Shown: piece after piece, positions 1-11,493 of the stretch
How the letters are laid out: each line of letters opens with the position of its first letter
Numbering within the stretch: position 1 is the stretch's first letter
Assembly: GCF_033958435.1 (NCBI RefSeq)
Contig: NC_134152.1
Coordinates: forward strand, 14,866,001-14,930,000
Direction of reading: 5' to 3'
Source: Carettochelys insculpta
Lineage: Eukaryota > Chordata > Testudines > Carettochelyidae
Length of the DNA stretch: 64,000 bases
Translations under genes and position numbers: made by a program
The notes under the pieces: generated by a model
Told to the model about the DNA's origin: nothing
What the model saw: the letters and a program-made list of their open reading frames with translations, nothing else
The model's database searches: none

Positions 1-1930
1 GATCTACTGCATTTGCCTTTCCCGTTCTTTTTCTTTGCACTCGCTTCCCTATCAGCTCAGTTCTGTCTCCTTAGCAGGACACCATCGCTGGAGACATGCT
101 GCTTTGGTGGTTTGTTTTACACGTGTTGGGCTGTTTTGTGAACTAGAAAAGGATTGTTAAAGTCCCAGTGTCCCAAGAGCTTTGGAATAGTGCACAGGGG
201 AATTCAGGAACAGGAGGGATGAAAAAATGTTTGTACAATGATTTGAGATCCTCAGATGAAAGGCGTGCTTGAGTATCAATGTAAAATAGTATGCTCATTA
301 ATTATGAATGAGTGGGAGATCACTAGTATCTTTTCCGTCTTGTGGGTTTTTGTGTCGTTTTTTCTATTACTCATTTTTCACATAAGGGAAAATCTGGTCT
401 CCTCTGGCCCTGAGCACAGCATATTCACTATCATGCTGCTGTGCAGAAGGAAGAGGATAAATATTGAGTCCCACCCACCTCCATCATTACAGTTTTGGGG
501 CCCATTCTGGACTGCCAAACCACAGAGTTTTTGAGTTAGGAGCAGGGTGTGCTAGAGGCAGGCCATATGGCGCTTTATCCCCTAGCTCCACATCAGCAGC
601 TGCGACTACTTCTGTATTGCACCTTTGAGGCTATTTCATGTCTGTTACAGCCACCTTTCTCCTTCCACCCTTTTGCTGCCCCTCATGGAGCTATTAGCAT
701 GTCAGATGGGACTGTGCACTACATCCAAAACATAACCCTGAAGGGAGAGAGAGATCCTGGTCAGAGGGGACAGCATGAGTAAGGCAAGTGATGGCTTATA
801 TTTGTTGTCTGCCCGACAGAAAAAAACATGCCTCAAAGTGTCCTTCTGCCCTCTAATGAACTCTGGAGCCCAAGTCTCTTAGACCACAAAGGCATGTTCC
901 CTTCACCCCAAGCATAACAGCTGATAGCGCCATTGCTGGTTTCCATAGTAACCTATAAAACCTAGGAAGAGCAAAATACACACAATCCAATCAAGGCTTT
1001 AGGTATCCAGGCTCTGTTACAGCTGACATCTTTAAGGAAATACTGTTGGTAGCTGGTTCCTCTCTCTGTGAACATAGCAAGTTGAGAGTGAAGCAACTGA
1101 AAGGGTCTTCAGACAGCAGGATCCTGCTGAGGTTATAAAGCTGATGATCCTTTTCATCCTCACATATACACAGGCCCCTCTGGTAGATAATCCTGTAATG
1201 CCTCTCCTTCATTGGTATACCTGCTTCCTAATTAACATGGGCGGCAGTATAATAGGCCAGGGAAGGCACTACCTTCCCTGGTGCCACCGCTGACCCATCT
1301 CCAGAGAACTGGGTCATAGTGCCCCCTTTCCCTGAGAACCCCAGTGCCTTCTCCACTCCATCATCTACCCCCAAAGATCCCCACTGCTCACAGCATCCCT
1401 CCTCTGTGGATGAGAGAGTGAGGCGGTGAGATGGCAATTAAGGTATCTGCCTCAGGACCTTGCTGAGTGCTATGTTGAACCCAGTGGTACAAGAGTGAGT
1501 GCTGGGCCTTTGCTCTCCTGTGCCTTTTATCATGATCTTTCTTCACAGTCTGGAACGTCTCTTTACTGTTTATTGCAGTCTCAGGAATATTCCCTAATCT
1601 CTTGCTCTTTTTTTCAGATATTGACTAGATATTCTTCTGTCATTCTTTGCCTTCTAGAATTTAGTCTGCCCTCTCCCCTGCAGTCCTGAGTTTGCTTCTA
1701 ATCTGTCGCTTTGTCTGTGACTCCCTGCTAGTGAACTTCCTTTATGAAAAGTTCAATCTTGTATTTTGACTCAGGTTAGCGAGCGGTCAGTCAAATCAAA
1801 CCATTTCTTAATTCTTTCAAATTCTCATGACAATGAACAACTCCCGCCATCTTCTTTCTCCTTCTCCCTTCTTGGCTCCCACTAGTTGTCATGTTGCCTC
1901 AGCTCTCTGCAGTAAGGATTATATATAGTG
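1..1930. other. no recognisable gene or repeat
   Basis: I see no coding segment with a recognisable domain here. The open frames are short and low in complexity, and none continues across plausible splice sites. I cannot exclude old decayed repeats. Confidence 0.4.
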
Positions 1931-1936
1931 GAATCT

Positions 1937-1977
1937 CAGAGTTACAAACACAGGAATGGAGGTTGTTTGTAACTCTG
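1937..1977. repeat. 14-bp perfect inverted repeat (small hairpin)
   Basis: CAGAGTTACAAACA at 1937-1950 is followed by its exact reverse complement at 1964-1977, with a 13-bp loop. It is probably the core of a short foldback repeat. I could not find outer boundaries or target duplications. Confidence 0.6.
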
Positions 1978-2368
1978 AAACACCCATAGCTGAACAAATT
2001 ATTCCAAACTTTCTGAAGTTAACAACTGAACATTGACTTCATACAGCATTGAAACTTTGCTGTACAAAAGAAGAATGCTGGTTTCCTTTTGAGTGAATGG
2101 AAGTGCAGCAGGAATAAAATACTCATGGCACATTGACCTGGAGTGACTCCGAACAATATTCCAAGCCAAGCCAGCCTTCTTGGATTTAACTCACATTCCG
2201 TTTCTTAAGATCTGGGTAATTTAATTTTAGTGAGTGAGCTCTGATTCTGAGCTGTGACAACTGTGCAGCCTTAATGGTGGAAGCAAAAGTGTCTTTTTTT
2301 GCCTCTCCTGGTTTCTGGGCCTTGCCCAGCTCCTGTGTAATTTTGAGCATCCCCAGTGGTTACTTTAA

Positions 2369-2662
2369 GGGCAGGTGTACACTAGACCTTAAAGTTGATC
2401 CTAGTGATACAATTCTAGCTATGGCAGTTGCACAGCTGGAAGCATCGTATCTGTGATTGACTTATCTGGCCATCCTCGCTGAAGGAGTTTGTCAGGAGAA
2501 ACTCTCGTCAACCTTCCTTACTCCTCATGAGAACGAGGAGTACAGGGGTTGACTGTCAACACCAGATAATTCTATTTTGCACATCCCCACTAGGAGTGTG
2601 AAATCAAATCCCAGAAGATTGACCCTGGTCGGATCAATCTCCCAGTAAGTGTAGATGTATCC
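2369..2662. mobile_element. Harbinger-type MITE, 294 bp, TAA target duplication
   Basis: The left end (GGGCAGGTGTACACTAG) and the reverse complement of the right end (GGATACATCTACACTTA) form imperfect terminal inverted repeats of the 'xxTCTACACT' type seen on other elements in this window. Direct TAA copies flank it at 2366-2368 and 2663-2665, which fits the 3-bp duplications of PIF/Harbinger insertions. It has no coding capacity, so it would be non-autonomous. Confidence 0.65.
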
Positions 2663-2665
2663 TAA

Positions 2666-3125
2666 TTTATGGCAACTATCCAGTTCTACATGGGGACTTG
2701 AATTTGGTGTGTATCTTCTACTGCCACTAATATGTCCCTTCCTGCCTCAAACCTTTATGCTGGTTTGTGCTGTGAGTACTCCTAGGGACAGTCTCCATCA
2801 GCTTTCTAACCCTTTCCTGTCACTGGAGCAGATTACAGAAGACGGATTGCAAAAGAGAGGAGATGGAGTTTCAAAGACGTTAGGTATATAATTGTAGCCC
2901 TTATTTATTCTGATTAGATAAATCACTCTAACAGACAATTTGCACTCAAGTCATAATTTTAGATGGAAATAAGGAATGTAACTACTCTTGGATTTGGATG
3001 AACACCTTGGAACCCAATTAGTTAAAAAGTCTGGGCTTCACGCACTTACTTGCACATAGTTCTTTTGGCACTAATGCAATTTAGCATGTTTGCTTATTGT
3101 GTATAGTTAGCAGGGTCTTTTGCTG
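2666..3125. other. no recognisable feature
   Basis: This is the spacer between the MITE and the LINE remnant. No coding or repeat signature is seen. The last part may already be LINE 3' untranslated sequence. Confidence 0.3.
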
Positions 3126-3129
3126 AAAT

Positions 3130-4740
3130 CTCTCTTCTTGTTAGTCCATCATGTCTGACAATGACGTCTTGAGCTTGCACAGGCTTATTGCTTGTGGACT
3201 TGCATGTGGCTGAGGAATCCAAGCCTTGAATGGCAGGGGTGCTCATAGTAGGGGCAAGGGAATTTTCTTGGCTCTGTCAGTGCGGCTGTTGCTTTCCTCC
3301 TCTCATGAGCATCAATCAGGCATATGTGTCGCTGTTCTTCAAAGTTGTCATACATGTGTCATAAGCGAGCATGCCAGCCTGTTTGGTCTTCTGCATGCTG
3401 CTCTAGCTGCTTTGGATTTAATCCAGCATGAGTAATATTGGCCTTCATGCAGTCTTTTTATCTCTTGCAAGGCCTGCCTTTATTCCTTTTGCCCTGGGTA
3501 AGCTCACCATAGAGGAGTTTATTAGAGATTCTTGACTCCTCCATTTGTATGATGTGCAGTGAAGCTGGGCTTTCAGAATCATGGCTTCAGTGCTTGTGGT
3601 CTGTCAAGGACTTCCAGGTTCGTGACTCTGTCCTGCCATCGAATGTGCAGTATTGACCTCAGGCTGTGTGTGTGGAAGCACTCCAGCAGTTTCATGTTTT
3701 CTGTATAAGGTCCGGGTTTCACATTCATACAGGAGACTGGTCAGGACTACAGCCTTGTACACTTTCAGTTTAGTGGACTGTCGGATATTGTGCTGATTCA
3801 ACACTCATGCTCTCAGACGTCCTAGCGCCTGGCTGACCTGGCAGATCCTGGCATTGATTTCTTTGTCAAGGGAGCCATCACTGGCAATCACACTGCCAAG
3901 GTACTTTAACTTGTCTACTGTTTTTAACTCTGTTCCTTCAACAGAGATTGAAGCGGGGAGAGCAGCAGATCCTATGCTGATGGTCAGACCAAAGAGGCAA
4001 GTGGCTTCAGCAAACTTGTTGACAATAAGCTGGAGATCAGATTCCTTGTGTGCGTAAGTGCACAGTTGGCAGCAGAAAGGGCTTCAAGGATGAGCCTCGC
4101 AAGCGTTTTGGTTTTGCATTCGAATGATGAAGGTTAAAAAGTGACCCATCAAGCCTGTACTTTATGTAGACTCCATGGTCCAGGTCCCTGACTGCGTGTC
4201 TGAGGACATGTGAAAAAGGGGTTGAATAACACTGGGGCCAGTGTGCACCCTTGCTTCATGCCATGGGCTATCTCAAATAGATCTGAGGACTCACCGTTTG
4301 AAAGAACACAGCCAGTCGTGTTATGGTGGAACAGGTGTACGAAGTTAATAAATCTTCTTGGGCAACCAAATTTTGACAGAATAATCCACCTGGCTTCTCT
4401 GATGACGGTGTCAAACACCTTGGTCAGGTCTATAAAGACAGTGTATAGATCCAAGTTCTGCTCCATGCACTTTTTCTGGACCTAATGAAAAGCAGAGATC
4501 ATGTCAATGGTACTGCGGCCTGAGCGGAAACCAGACTGTGCCTCTGGTGGGTTCTCCTGTGAGATGCTGGTGATCAGACGGTTGAGGATTACTCCAGTCA
4601 AGATCTTTCCAGCAGTAGAGAAACGGGAGATGCCCTGGTAATTTCCACACTCAGCTTTGTTGCCCTTGTTCTTGAAGAGGTAGACAATTGTGGCATCCCT
4701 AAAGTCTTTGCTGAAATAGGCAGGCCATACTGGGAGAAAA
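3130..4740 (-). mobile_element. non-LTR retrotransposon (LINE) remnant, reverse transcriptase to C-terminus
   Basis: Reading the minus strand from about 4735 downward, frames broken by stops and indels give successive parts of a LINE polymerase. These are the fingers (4500-4700, 'ATIVYLFKNKGN', 'GNYQGIS', 'QSGFRSGRSTIDM'), the palm block (4200-4460, 'DLYTVFIDLTKVFDT', 'GMKQGCTLAPVLF'), the thumb (3790-3960, 'LKYLGSVIASDGSLDKE') and a 'KVYKAVVLTSLLYECET' block near 3730. The tail (about 3420-3560) resembles 'DSRIPNKLLYGEL...GKRNKGRP'. The endonuclease half and the polymerase YADD-like segment are missing or unreadable. Related fragments of the same broad family lie at 21107-21560 and 39410-44230. 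I cannot decide the LINE clade by eye. The copy is clearly dead. Confidence 0.8.
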
Positions 4741-5204
4741 AAGGAAATAGAGAGAGCCAGAAAGCCACTAAATTTGATTTGTGTGTACTTTGTATTTGCA
4801 TCTGTCATCTTCACAGGAAGTTCTGCTTTTATATAGCGTAGTTTGCAAGTTCCTATAAAAGTCAGTGGTATTACTCATTTTCCAAAGAAAAGGCTTAGCT
4901 TTCTATTTAGATAGTTTACTGAAAAGCACCCTCTGCTGGAAATGAGTGGCTGGAACAATTACATTTTCCTTGTAACTACTGCTTAGAGCTGGTCTGAATA
5001 GCAAATCTTTCCTTGCCTATTTCATGCATGTTTGTGCACATTTAGGTTTGTACCACCATAGTTCATGGGAGCAGTTTTAGTTGTTCACACCAATAATATG
5101 TGGGCAGCTGCTGTGAATGTTTGAAAATCCCAAAATTTTCACGACCACTTTGGTCTTCTGGCAGTTTAGCCTGGAAATTTAACTATTATATTGTTTAAGA
5201 CAGT
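4741..5204. other. no recognisable feature
   Basis: This is AT-rich unique-looking sequence. I see no coding signal, inverted repeat or known repeat core. Confidence 0.3.
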
Positions 5205-5329
5205 GCTTTTTTTCTAGGAAAAAAGGTGCCAGAACGCAAGCCCAAATGTCCTTCTCGCGTCTCTCCCCCACGGCCCCAAACTGCCGCCAGGCTTAATTCT
5301 CTCCTCCCCAACCATGGCCCCAAGCTTTG

Positions 5330-5535
5330 CTACACACACACACAGAACACAGAGAGAGAGAGCACAACCCAGTCTAAATACAAGCACAAGACACACACGG
5401 GCAAAACCCCAACTCACAAAATAACCATAATGCCTTACACAATACACACACACACACACACACACACACAGAGACACAAAATCCAAATACACAAAGTGTT
5501 CATAATGCCCAACACAACACACACACAGTCCCAAT
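5330..5535. repeat. CA-rich microsatellite block
   Basis: The block is an interrupted (CA)n run. The purest tract is about 28 bp at 5443-5470, with further ACACAC stretches on both sides. Long open frames across it on both strands (Thr/His-rich or Cys/Val-rich) are artefacts of the repeat. Confidence 0.9.
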
Positions 5536-5539
5536 ACAC

Positions 5540-6135
5540 AAAATACCCTCACGCCCAAAATGCACACTCCTCCAGCCCAACCGCACACAGCACAGCCCCA
5601 AATATACCTTGGAACACAAATATTCATGTCCCCACTCCTGCAAACAGCAGAGCACAAACCCACAGTCCCAGACTAGCATCCCTGCCCAACACCTCCTGCA
5701 ATACCACATCAGGTCTCTGTTGCCTGCAGCCCCAAGGGTTGCCTGGGCAGCAACTCCCCAGCCAGGCATGCTGAGGAAGACCAACTGCCTGGCCAGGGAC
5801 CTGCTCCTGGGAAGGGGGAGGCAAGCCCTGGGAGCGGTGGCCAGAAGATGGTGGCACCAAGCACAGGAGAGGCAGGCAGGGAGTTGGCATGGAGCAAGTG
5901 GGGCAGGGTGGGATGTGGGCATGGGACAGAGGGGAAGCGGACAGGATGGGTGCAGGGTGAACTGTGGGCACCAAATAGGAGCACAGGGGCAGGGAAGTGG
6001 TTGAAGGGCCTGTGGGGTAGGGCATGGGCAGGGTGCACAGGGTGGGCTGTGAACAGGGAGAACTGGGCATGGGGTACCAGGCAGGGTGGGCTGTGGGTTG
6101 GGAGAAGAGGGCAGAGGGCACTGGGCAAGAGATGG
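5540..6135. repeat. GC-rich low-complexity, minisatellite-like region
   Basis: The segment has degenerate G-rich units of the 'GGGCAGGGTG' and 'GGGCATGGG' kind. It is flanked by two copies of 'GGAAAAAAGGT' (about 5217 and 6146), each close to an 'AGAAYGC' motif. The block may be the inside of an unidentified DNA transposon spanning about 5205-6200. The several overlapping open frames here are products of skewed composition. Confidence 0.5.
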
Positions 6136-6455
6136 GCAGCATCAGGAAAAAAGGTAGCAGAATGCAGAATCTGCGTTCTGCTGGATAAAAAACAATGGTT
6201 TCAGATATCCATTCTGGTAGATGAAACCATATAATATGTCTTTTATTTTCTTCCCAGCTGATTCTTTGTACATATTATCAATTGTACATTTTCCATTATC
6301 TTCCTTTTCACAAAATAATTAAAAACTTCAAACCAAAAATGAACTCTGCTATGAAGCCTCTATGGTTCCATGCCAGTCCCACGCGTGGATAAAGGAGGAG
6401 GGCTGGTCAGATGAATGATCATGCACCGACCATAAAACAACAATACAAATGAAAT

Positions 6456-9400
6456 TTGGTGCCAGTACGACTAAATGATAAAAGATGCCAGCTCAGATGT
6501 TACCCGGATAAACAAGGTCCACGACGCAAATCGAGCGATCAGGGTTGGATCGGTAAGTTGGCTACTGAAAGAAAATTACAACTAACACATGTACTATCAA
6601 TTGGAACATGGAATTTCCAAACACTGTGGGTGACTGGAAAATCAGAGTTGCTTTGGAAGGAGGTGGAGAGGTACCAATGTGATATACTTGGACTGGTGGA
6701 GATGCGTTGGATGGCATTGGGAGAGATATGCAGTTGTGAATTCATTTTGTCAGGGAACAAAACGAAGTATGAGGCAGGAGTCGGATTCCTTCTTAGCAAA
6801 AGAGCTAGAGGAGCACTGTAAGGATACAAACCAGTGAGTGCAAAAATGATGGTAGCAAGATTAGAATTAAAAATTTTCAACATCTCAGTCACTCAGATGT
6901 ATGCACCCATGTCACACAGTACAGAGGCAGAGATTGAGCTATTCTATAAAGATTTGACAAAGACACTGGAGGAGATACTGAAGAAGCATGTGTTGATAAT
7001 TGGAGGAGATTGGAAGGCAAAGGTTGGAACAGATAACTAGGGTTGGGAGAGAGTCGTGGAAAAAGTTTGGATATGGAGAAGGAAATGAATGAGGTGAGAA
7101 ACTATTAGAGTTTGCTACAGAGCACGAGATGGTGATCTGCAACATGAGAGTCTAACAAAAGTACTGTAGGAAGTGGACATGACGCTCGAATGATGGGAAG
7201 TCCAAGAACATGATAGATATGATTTTGATAAGAAGGAAATGGGTAACAATAGTACAGCAGTGTGGAAGATTCCAAGGAGTGGATATAGACTCAAACCACA
7301 GTCTAATGATTGCAAACATCAAGATGAAACTTAAGAGAAAGTGTAAGACATAGTTTCAGAAAAGAAGAGATATGGCAAGGCTAGGCAAGGAAGAAATAGG
7401 GAATGCAAACAGAGCTGCTCTTGAAGAAAAGATTAGAAATGTGTCCACAGAGAAAGACCTACATAGAAGAGTCTAAGGGATACCCACAGCAATAGAGGAG
7501 GCAATTGAGCAGACTGTTTCGGAAGAAGAGAAGATCAGGAAGAAGTGGTTTATGCAGGAGACACTGAAGTTGGTCCCAGAGAAGAAAGGAGGGATGTTTC
7601 TGAGAGGACAGAACAGCAATATAGAGTGAAATGCAATGAGGTAAGGAAAGCGGCCAGAAAGGATAAGGAGAAATAGTTAGAAGAGCAGTATAAGATAATA
7701 GAGAGGTATTATGGTCAATGTAAGACCAGGGAAGTGTATAAAATGATTAGGAATATTAATAGGAAGTGGCAGCCAAAGCAGATGGCAATCAAAGATGAGA
7801 ACGACGAGGTGCTTAGGAACAAGAAGATTGGTGCAATATCTCGTCCATTGCTGCACAATCTATACAAAGCACAGTTGGACCTGAGTGTCTCAGAGACTGA
7901 TTGAAGAACTGAAAGAGGTAGCTCTGCTGAGCATCGAAAGTAAGACCGATATTTCAAAGGAGGAAGTAGAAAGAGCAGTAAAACGACTAAAAAACAAGTG
8001 CCCTGGGAATAATGAGATCACTGGAGAGATGATTAAATATGGCGGAGAAAGTATGATTCAGGAAATATGCCAACTATGTAATATAGCATGGAAAGAAGGG
8101 AAGGCACCTAAGGAATGGACAAGATCCATGCTAATGACAATACTCAAGAAAGGAAATACATTGGAGTGCAAGAACTACAGAACAATTGCTCTAACGAGTC
8201 ATCTAGGCAAGGTGCTGCTGATGATACTGATGTTGAGACTAAATCGCAGATAGAAGAACAGCTAGTGGACAAGCAAGTGGGTTTCAGGAAAGATAAAATT
8301 ACCATACTGCAGCTATTGACATTAAGATTGATAATGGACAAAGCTCGATGAAAGAACAAGAACACCTGCACTTGCTTCATTGATTTTCAGAAGGCATTTG
8401 ACAGTATAGATCAGAAAGTGACTTGGGCAGCATTGGAGTTGTACAGAGTAGATAGTAGACTGATACAATTGTTGAAGGATATCAATGACAATGCAGAGGC
8501 AGCGGTGAGAACGTACAGAGAGTTGGGAAGTTGGTTTAGAACGAGTAGAGATACGAGACAAGGAGATCCGATATCACCGAATGTCTGAGTATCTTCATCA
8601 CACATCTAGAGAAAGCAGTGGACAAGATCAAAGAAAAGGGACAAGGGATATCTGTGCATGGGATAAGAACTAACTTGAGGTTTGCGGATGATATAGTTAT
8701 CATTGAGGAAGACGAGGAGAAGCTAGTGAAATGGTGCAGGTGCTAAACAAGGAAGGGAAGTGGCATGGCCTGATTATGGACATCGATAAAACAAAAACAA
8801 TGGTATTTGGAGATAAGAAAATAGGAAGGAAGATCAGTGTAAATGGGATTGAACTAGAGAACATAAAGAAGTTCATGTATCTGGGGAGCAACATAATGCA
8901 TGATCTAGACTGTAAGAAGAAAATAGTGAGTAGAATAGCAAAAGCAAGAGTGAGTTTCAGGGCAATGGGTAAGATCTGGAAAAGCAATTCAATTAGCTTA
9001 GGAACAAAGCAGAGCATCTTGAAAATTGTGTATTCAGCAGCATGTGGTACAGATGTGACACATGGGTGATAACAAAAGATTTGAAGAGAATAATATTAGC
9101 ATTTGAGACGCGTTGTTATAGAAAGATCCTGAGAATAGGATGTATGCAGAAGATCACCAATGAGGAATTATATAGGAAGATACAGCCAAAAGAGAACCTA
9201 CTGCAGAAGGTTATACAACGAAATTACGGCTATTCGGGCATATTTGCAGAATGATCGATGAGCGAAAAATCAAGACTCTAGTTTTCAGCATAATAGATGG
9301 TTTGAGTAGGAGAGGCTGACCCCCCAGAGAATGGGTAGATGATTGGTGCAGAGCCAGTCTACAGAAACTAAGCCACTCCACATTGGACAGGGTAAGACGG

Positions 9401-9480
9401 AAGGAAATAGTGAGAGAGGCATCAGACGCCAATGGGCACTGAGCCCATGGTTATTGATCATGATAAAATCAAAAATAAAA
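6456..9480 (+). mobile_element. RTE-type LINE, nearly full length but decayed
   Basis: Two enzymatic parts can be followed on the plus strand through several frameshifts and stops. The first, 6580-7040, is an apurinic-endonuclease-like domain ('LSIGTWNFQTLWVTGK', 'CDILGLVEMRW', 'VTQMYAPMSH', 'VLIIGGDWKAKVG'). The second, 7885-9254, is a reverse transcriptase: 'KCPGNNEITGEMIKYGG', 'NYRTIALTSHLGKVL', 'CFIDFQKAFDSID' near 8375, 'RQGDPISP', the catalytic 'FADDIVI' near 8680, then 'KKFMYLGSNI' and 'FETRCYRKILRIG'. Single-polyprotein RTE elements are about 3.2 kb, which fits this length. The catalytic Asp pair is still readable, but the reading frame is disrupted at least six times, so this copy is inactive. 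The 3' end is set only approximately. Confidence 0.85.
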
Positions 9481-9636
9481 ATGTGAAAAGCCCCTTTCAC
9501 TCAGTAGTCAGGAAATTCAAACTTTTTTGATGATGAGAAGTGACACTAGGTCCTCCCGGATATCATAATGGGATGTTCAGATGCATGCTGAATAGATTCA
9601 TGAGATGGAAACGAGAAGGTAATGGTTGATCATAAA

Positions 9637-9725
9637 GAGTAATAATAATAACAGACACTAGTTATACAATGCTTTGCATCTTTAGATCTTAAAACACTTT
9701 GCAAAGATAGCTAAGCATTTACATG
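9637..9725 (-). repeat. antisense 3' tail of a MIR-like SINE
   Basis: An ATAATAATAATAA run is followed by 'AATGCTTTGCATCTTTAGATC' and 'AACACTTTGCAAAGAT'. Read on the minus strand this resembles the 3' tail of reptilian MIR-type SINEs (CTTTGTAAAGTGCTTTGAGAT... ending in TTATTATTA). Confidence 0.5.
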
Positions 9726-9754
9726 GTGAAGCTGAGTCATGGGTAATAAGTTAT

Positions 9755-9990
9755 TTGAGAAGAAGGCTGGTCCAGGGGTTAGGTTACAAGACTAGGACTT
9801 GGGAGACATTGGTTTAAATCTCTGCCACTGACTTTTGTGTCACATTGAGGAAGTCACTTAGCATATATGTGCCTCAGTTTCACATTCATTAAAGTGGAGA
9901 TAATAGTACTTTCCTACCTCACAGTGGTGTACTCAGGATAAATACATTAAAGAGTGACAGGCATTTAGGTATAGTAATGGGGTCATAGAA
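9755..9990 (+). repeat. MIR / CORE-SINE copy
   Basis: The order of blocks follows the MIR consensus: a tRNA-like head 'GGTCCAGGGGTTAGGTTAC', a degraded B-box area, 'CTCTGCCACTGACTT', 'GTCACTTAGCATATATGTGC', 'CTCAGTTTC', 'GTGGAGATAATAGTA' and 'CCTACCTCACAG'. MIRs are ancient amniote SINEs mobilised by L2 LINEs, so this is a fossil copy. Confidence 0.75.
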
Positions 9991-9994
9991 GTGT

Positions 9995-11010
9995 CTCAGA
10001 TAGGTTTGGGATGAAGCTGTGAGATTCTCTGCAGGTTGTGAGGGGAGAGAATCTGGAGTCATTTTATCTAAACAAAATTGAACCTTAAAGAATGTTCCTG
10101 TTGAGGTTGGTGGAAGAACTACACTATATTTTTGTTCATCCATTTGAACCAATAGCAGTAAGTTGGACCTTTTGTGACTGGTGAGGTACAGGGAATGCTA
10201 GATAACCAAAATTCAGAACCTATTTCAGACCTCACAAAATGGCATGTAGGTGTTTTTTACATTTTATGTTGGTAAATTTAGAAGTTAAAAGGATATGCTG
10301 ATTTATTGGCTTCACTCACATGCTAGCTTTAAGGCTTGGAGAGGAGTGAATAAGAGATGTGTGCTGCTAAGTACAATAATAAATCATGTTGTTCCTTTCC
10401 CCTCCCTTTCAGGTCTGCCGCTTCTTGAGGGAGGAATTAGTGGAACACGATATTTTCAGGATACTTCTGTTCTGCAAAGATGTGTCGGTATTGCCTGTCG
10501 CAAACCCCCATGCTAGCTTTAATCTAGCCACAGTGTCTTGAAACAGCAGTGAAGAGACAGTGCTGCTGGCTTCACTGCAGACAGTACAAGCCTTTCTGGG
10601 ACCTTGAGTACATACTTTATTAGTCCACACTGATGTCTGTGCCATCATGTCTTCACTGACATTTTTAGCTGTAGCAACGCAGACATCGTCAGTAGAACTT
10701 GTTGCTTTAATAGTATTCCTATTCCTATTCCTTAGTATCTCTATTCCTTGAACAAAAGTGACCATAAAGAATATTCAACCATCCTTCAGGCATTTTGGTC
10801 AAAATGCCAGTGTCTGGTTCCCCAGGCAATAACTGTGCCTCAGGAATGGATTCTTGGAATAAGGCGTAGAATAAACTTCTTATCAGCTTGCTATTGCTCC
10901 CCCAAAATGAAACCACTTTTCTAAATTCATAACACAAGTATTTCTTCAAAGGTTGAGCTATGGTCACATGCTCAGAACAATGCCACCTAGGAACACCAGT
11001 TGTACAAATA
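9995..11010. other. no recognisable feature
   Basis: About 1 kb without a domain, repeat core or splice-bounded exon that I recognise. An open frame near 10409-10765 (minus) shows no known motif and its composition is like the surroundings. Confidence 0.3.
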
Positions 11011-11013
11011 ATA

Positions 11014-11325
11014 CAAGTTGAACCTCTCTGGTCCAGCACCCTGGGGATCTGACTGGTGCTGAACGAATATCCTAGACCATGGGAGGTCAGTATTGTCTAG
11101 CAGCATTACCTACACTTCCACTGCTTACTACTGGGCTCTTGGAAGACATTTAGGAGTAAATTAGAGCTAAATAAGAGCATAGAACACCAAGAACCAGGAC
11201 AAACTTTATGGGATAACAGGAATCTTGGCCATACCCATGATAAATGGACATTCAGCTAACTAAAATCATGCCAGACAATGGGTATTGCTGGATGAAAGCA
11301 TTCCAGATTAGAGAGGTTCAACCTG
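11014..11325. mobile_element. TA-flanked MITE, mariner/Tigger type, 312 bp
   Basis: The left end CAAGTTGAACCTCTCTGGTC is matched by the reverse complement of the right end, CAGGTTGAACCTCTCTAATC: 17 of 20 positions agree. TA dinucleotides flank it at 11012-11013 and 11326-11327, the Tc1/mariner target duplication. There is no coding capacity. The terminal sequence resembles Tigger-like (pogo) ends, but the family name is an inference. Confidence 0.75.
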
Positions 11326-11493
11326 TACTTGATCCTTCTTTAAGCAATCTCAAAGGACTTTATAAGGAAATAGAGCTCACCTCCGTGAAATTGAAATTAC
11401 TTTTCAGACCAAAAAATTGATGCACAGGAAGTTTAAACAGTTCATCCAAAATCACACGACAAACCTGTTGGAAAATGTGGAAACAAACCCGGT

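Noticed and set aside
256..782. Two short open frames near the left edge as exons
   Set aside because: No conserved motif, and no convincing donor or acceptor in matching phase.
5214..6234. Several open frames of 120-180 codons on both strands
   Set aside because: They are produced by the CA microsatellite and the G-rich low-complexity block, and none has a non-repetitive motif.
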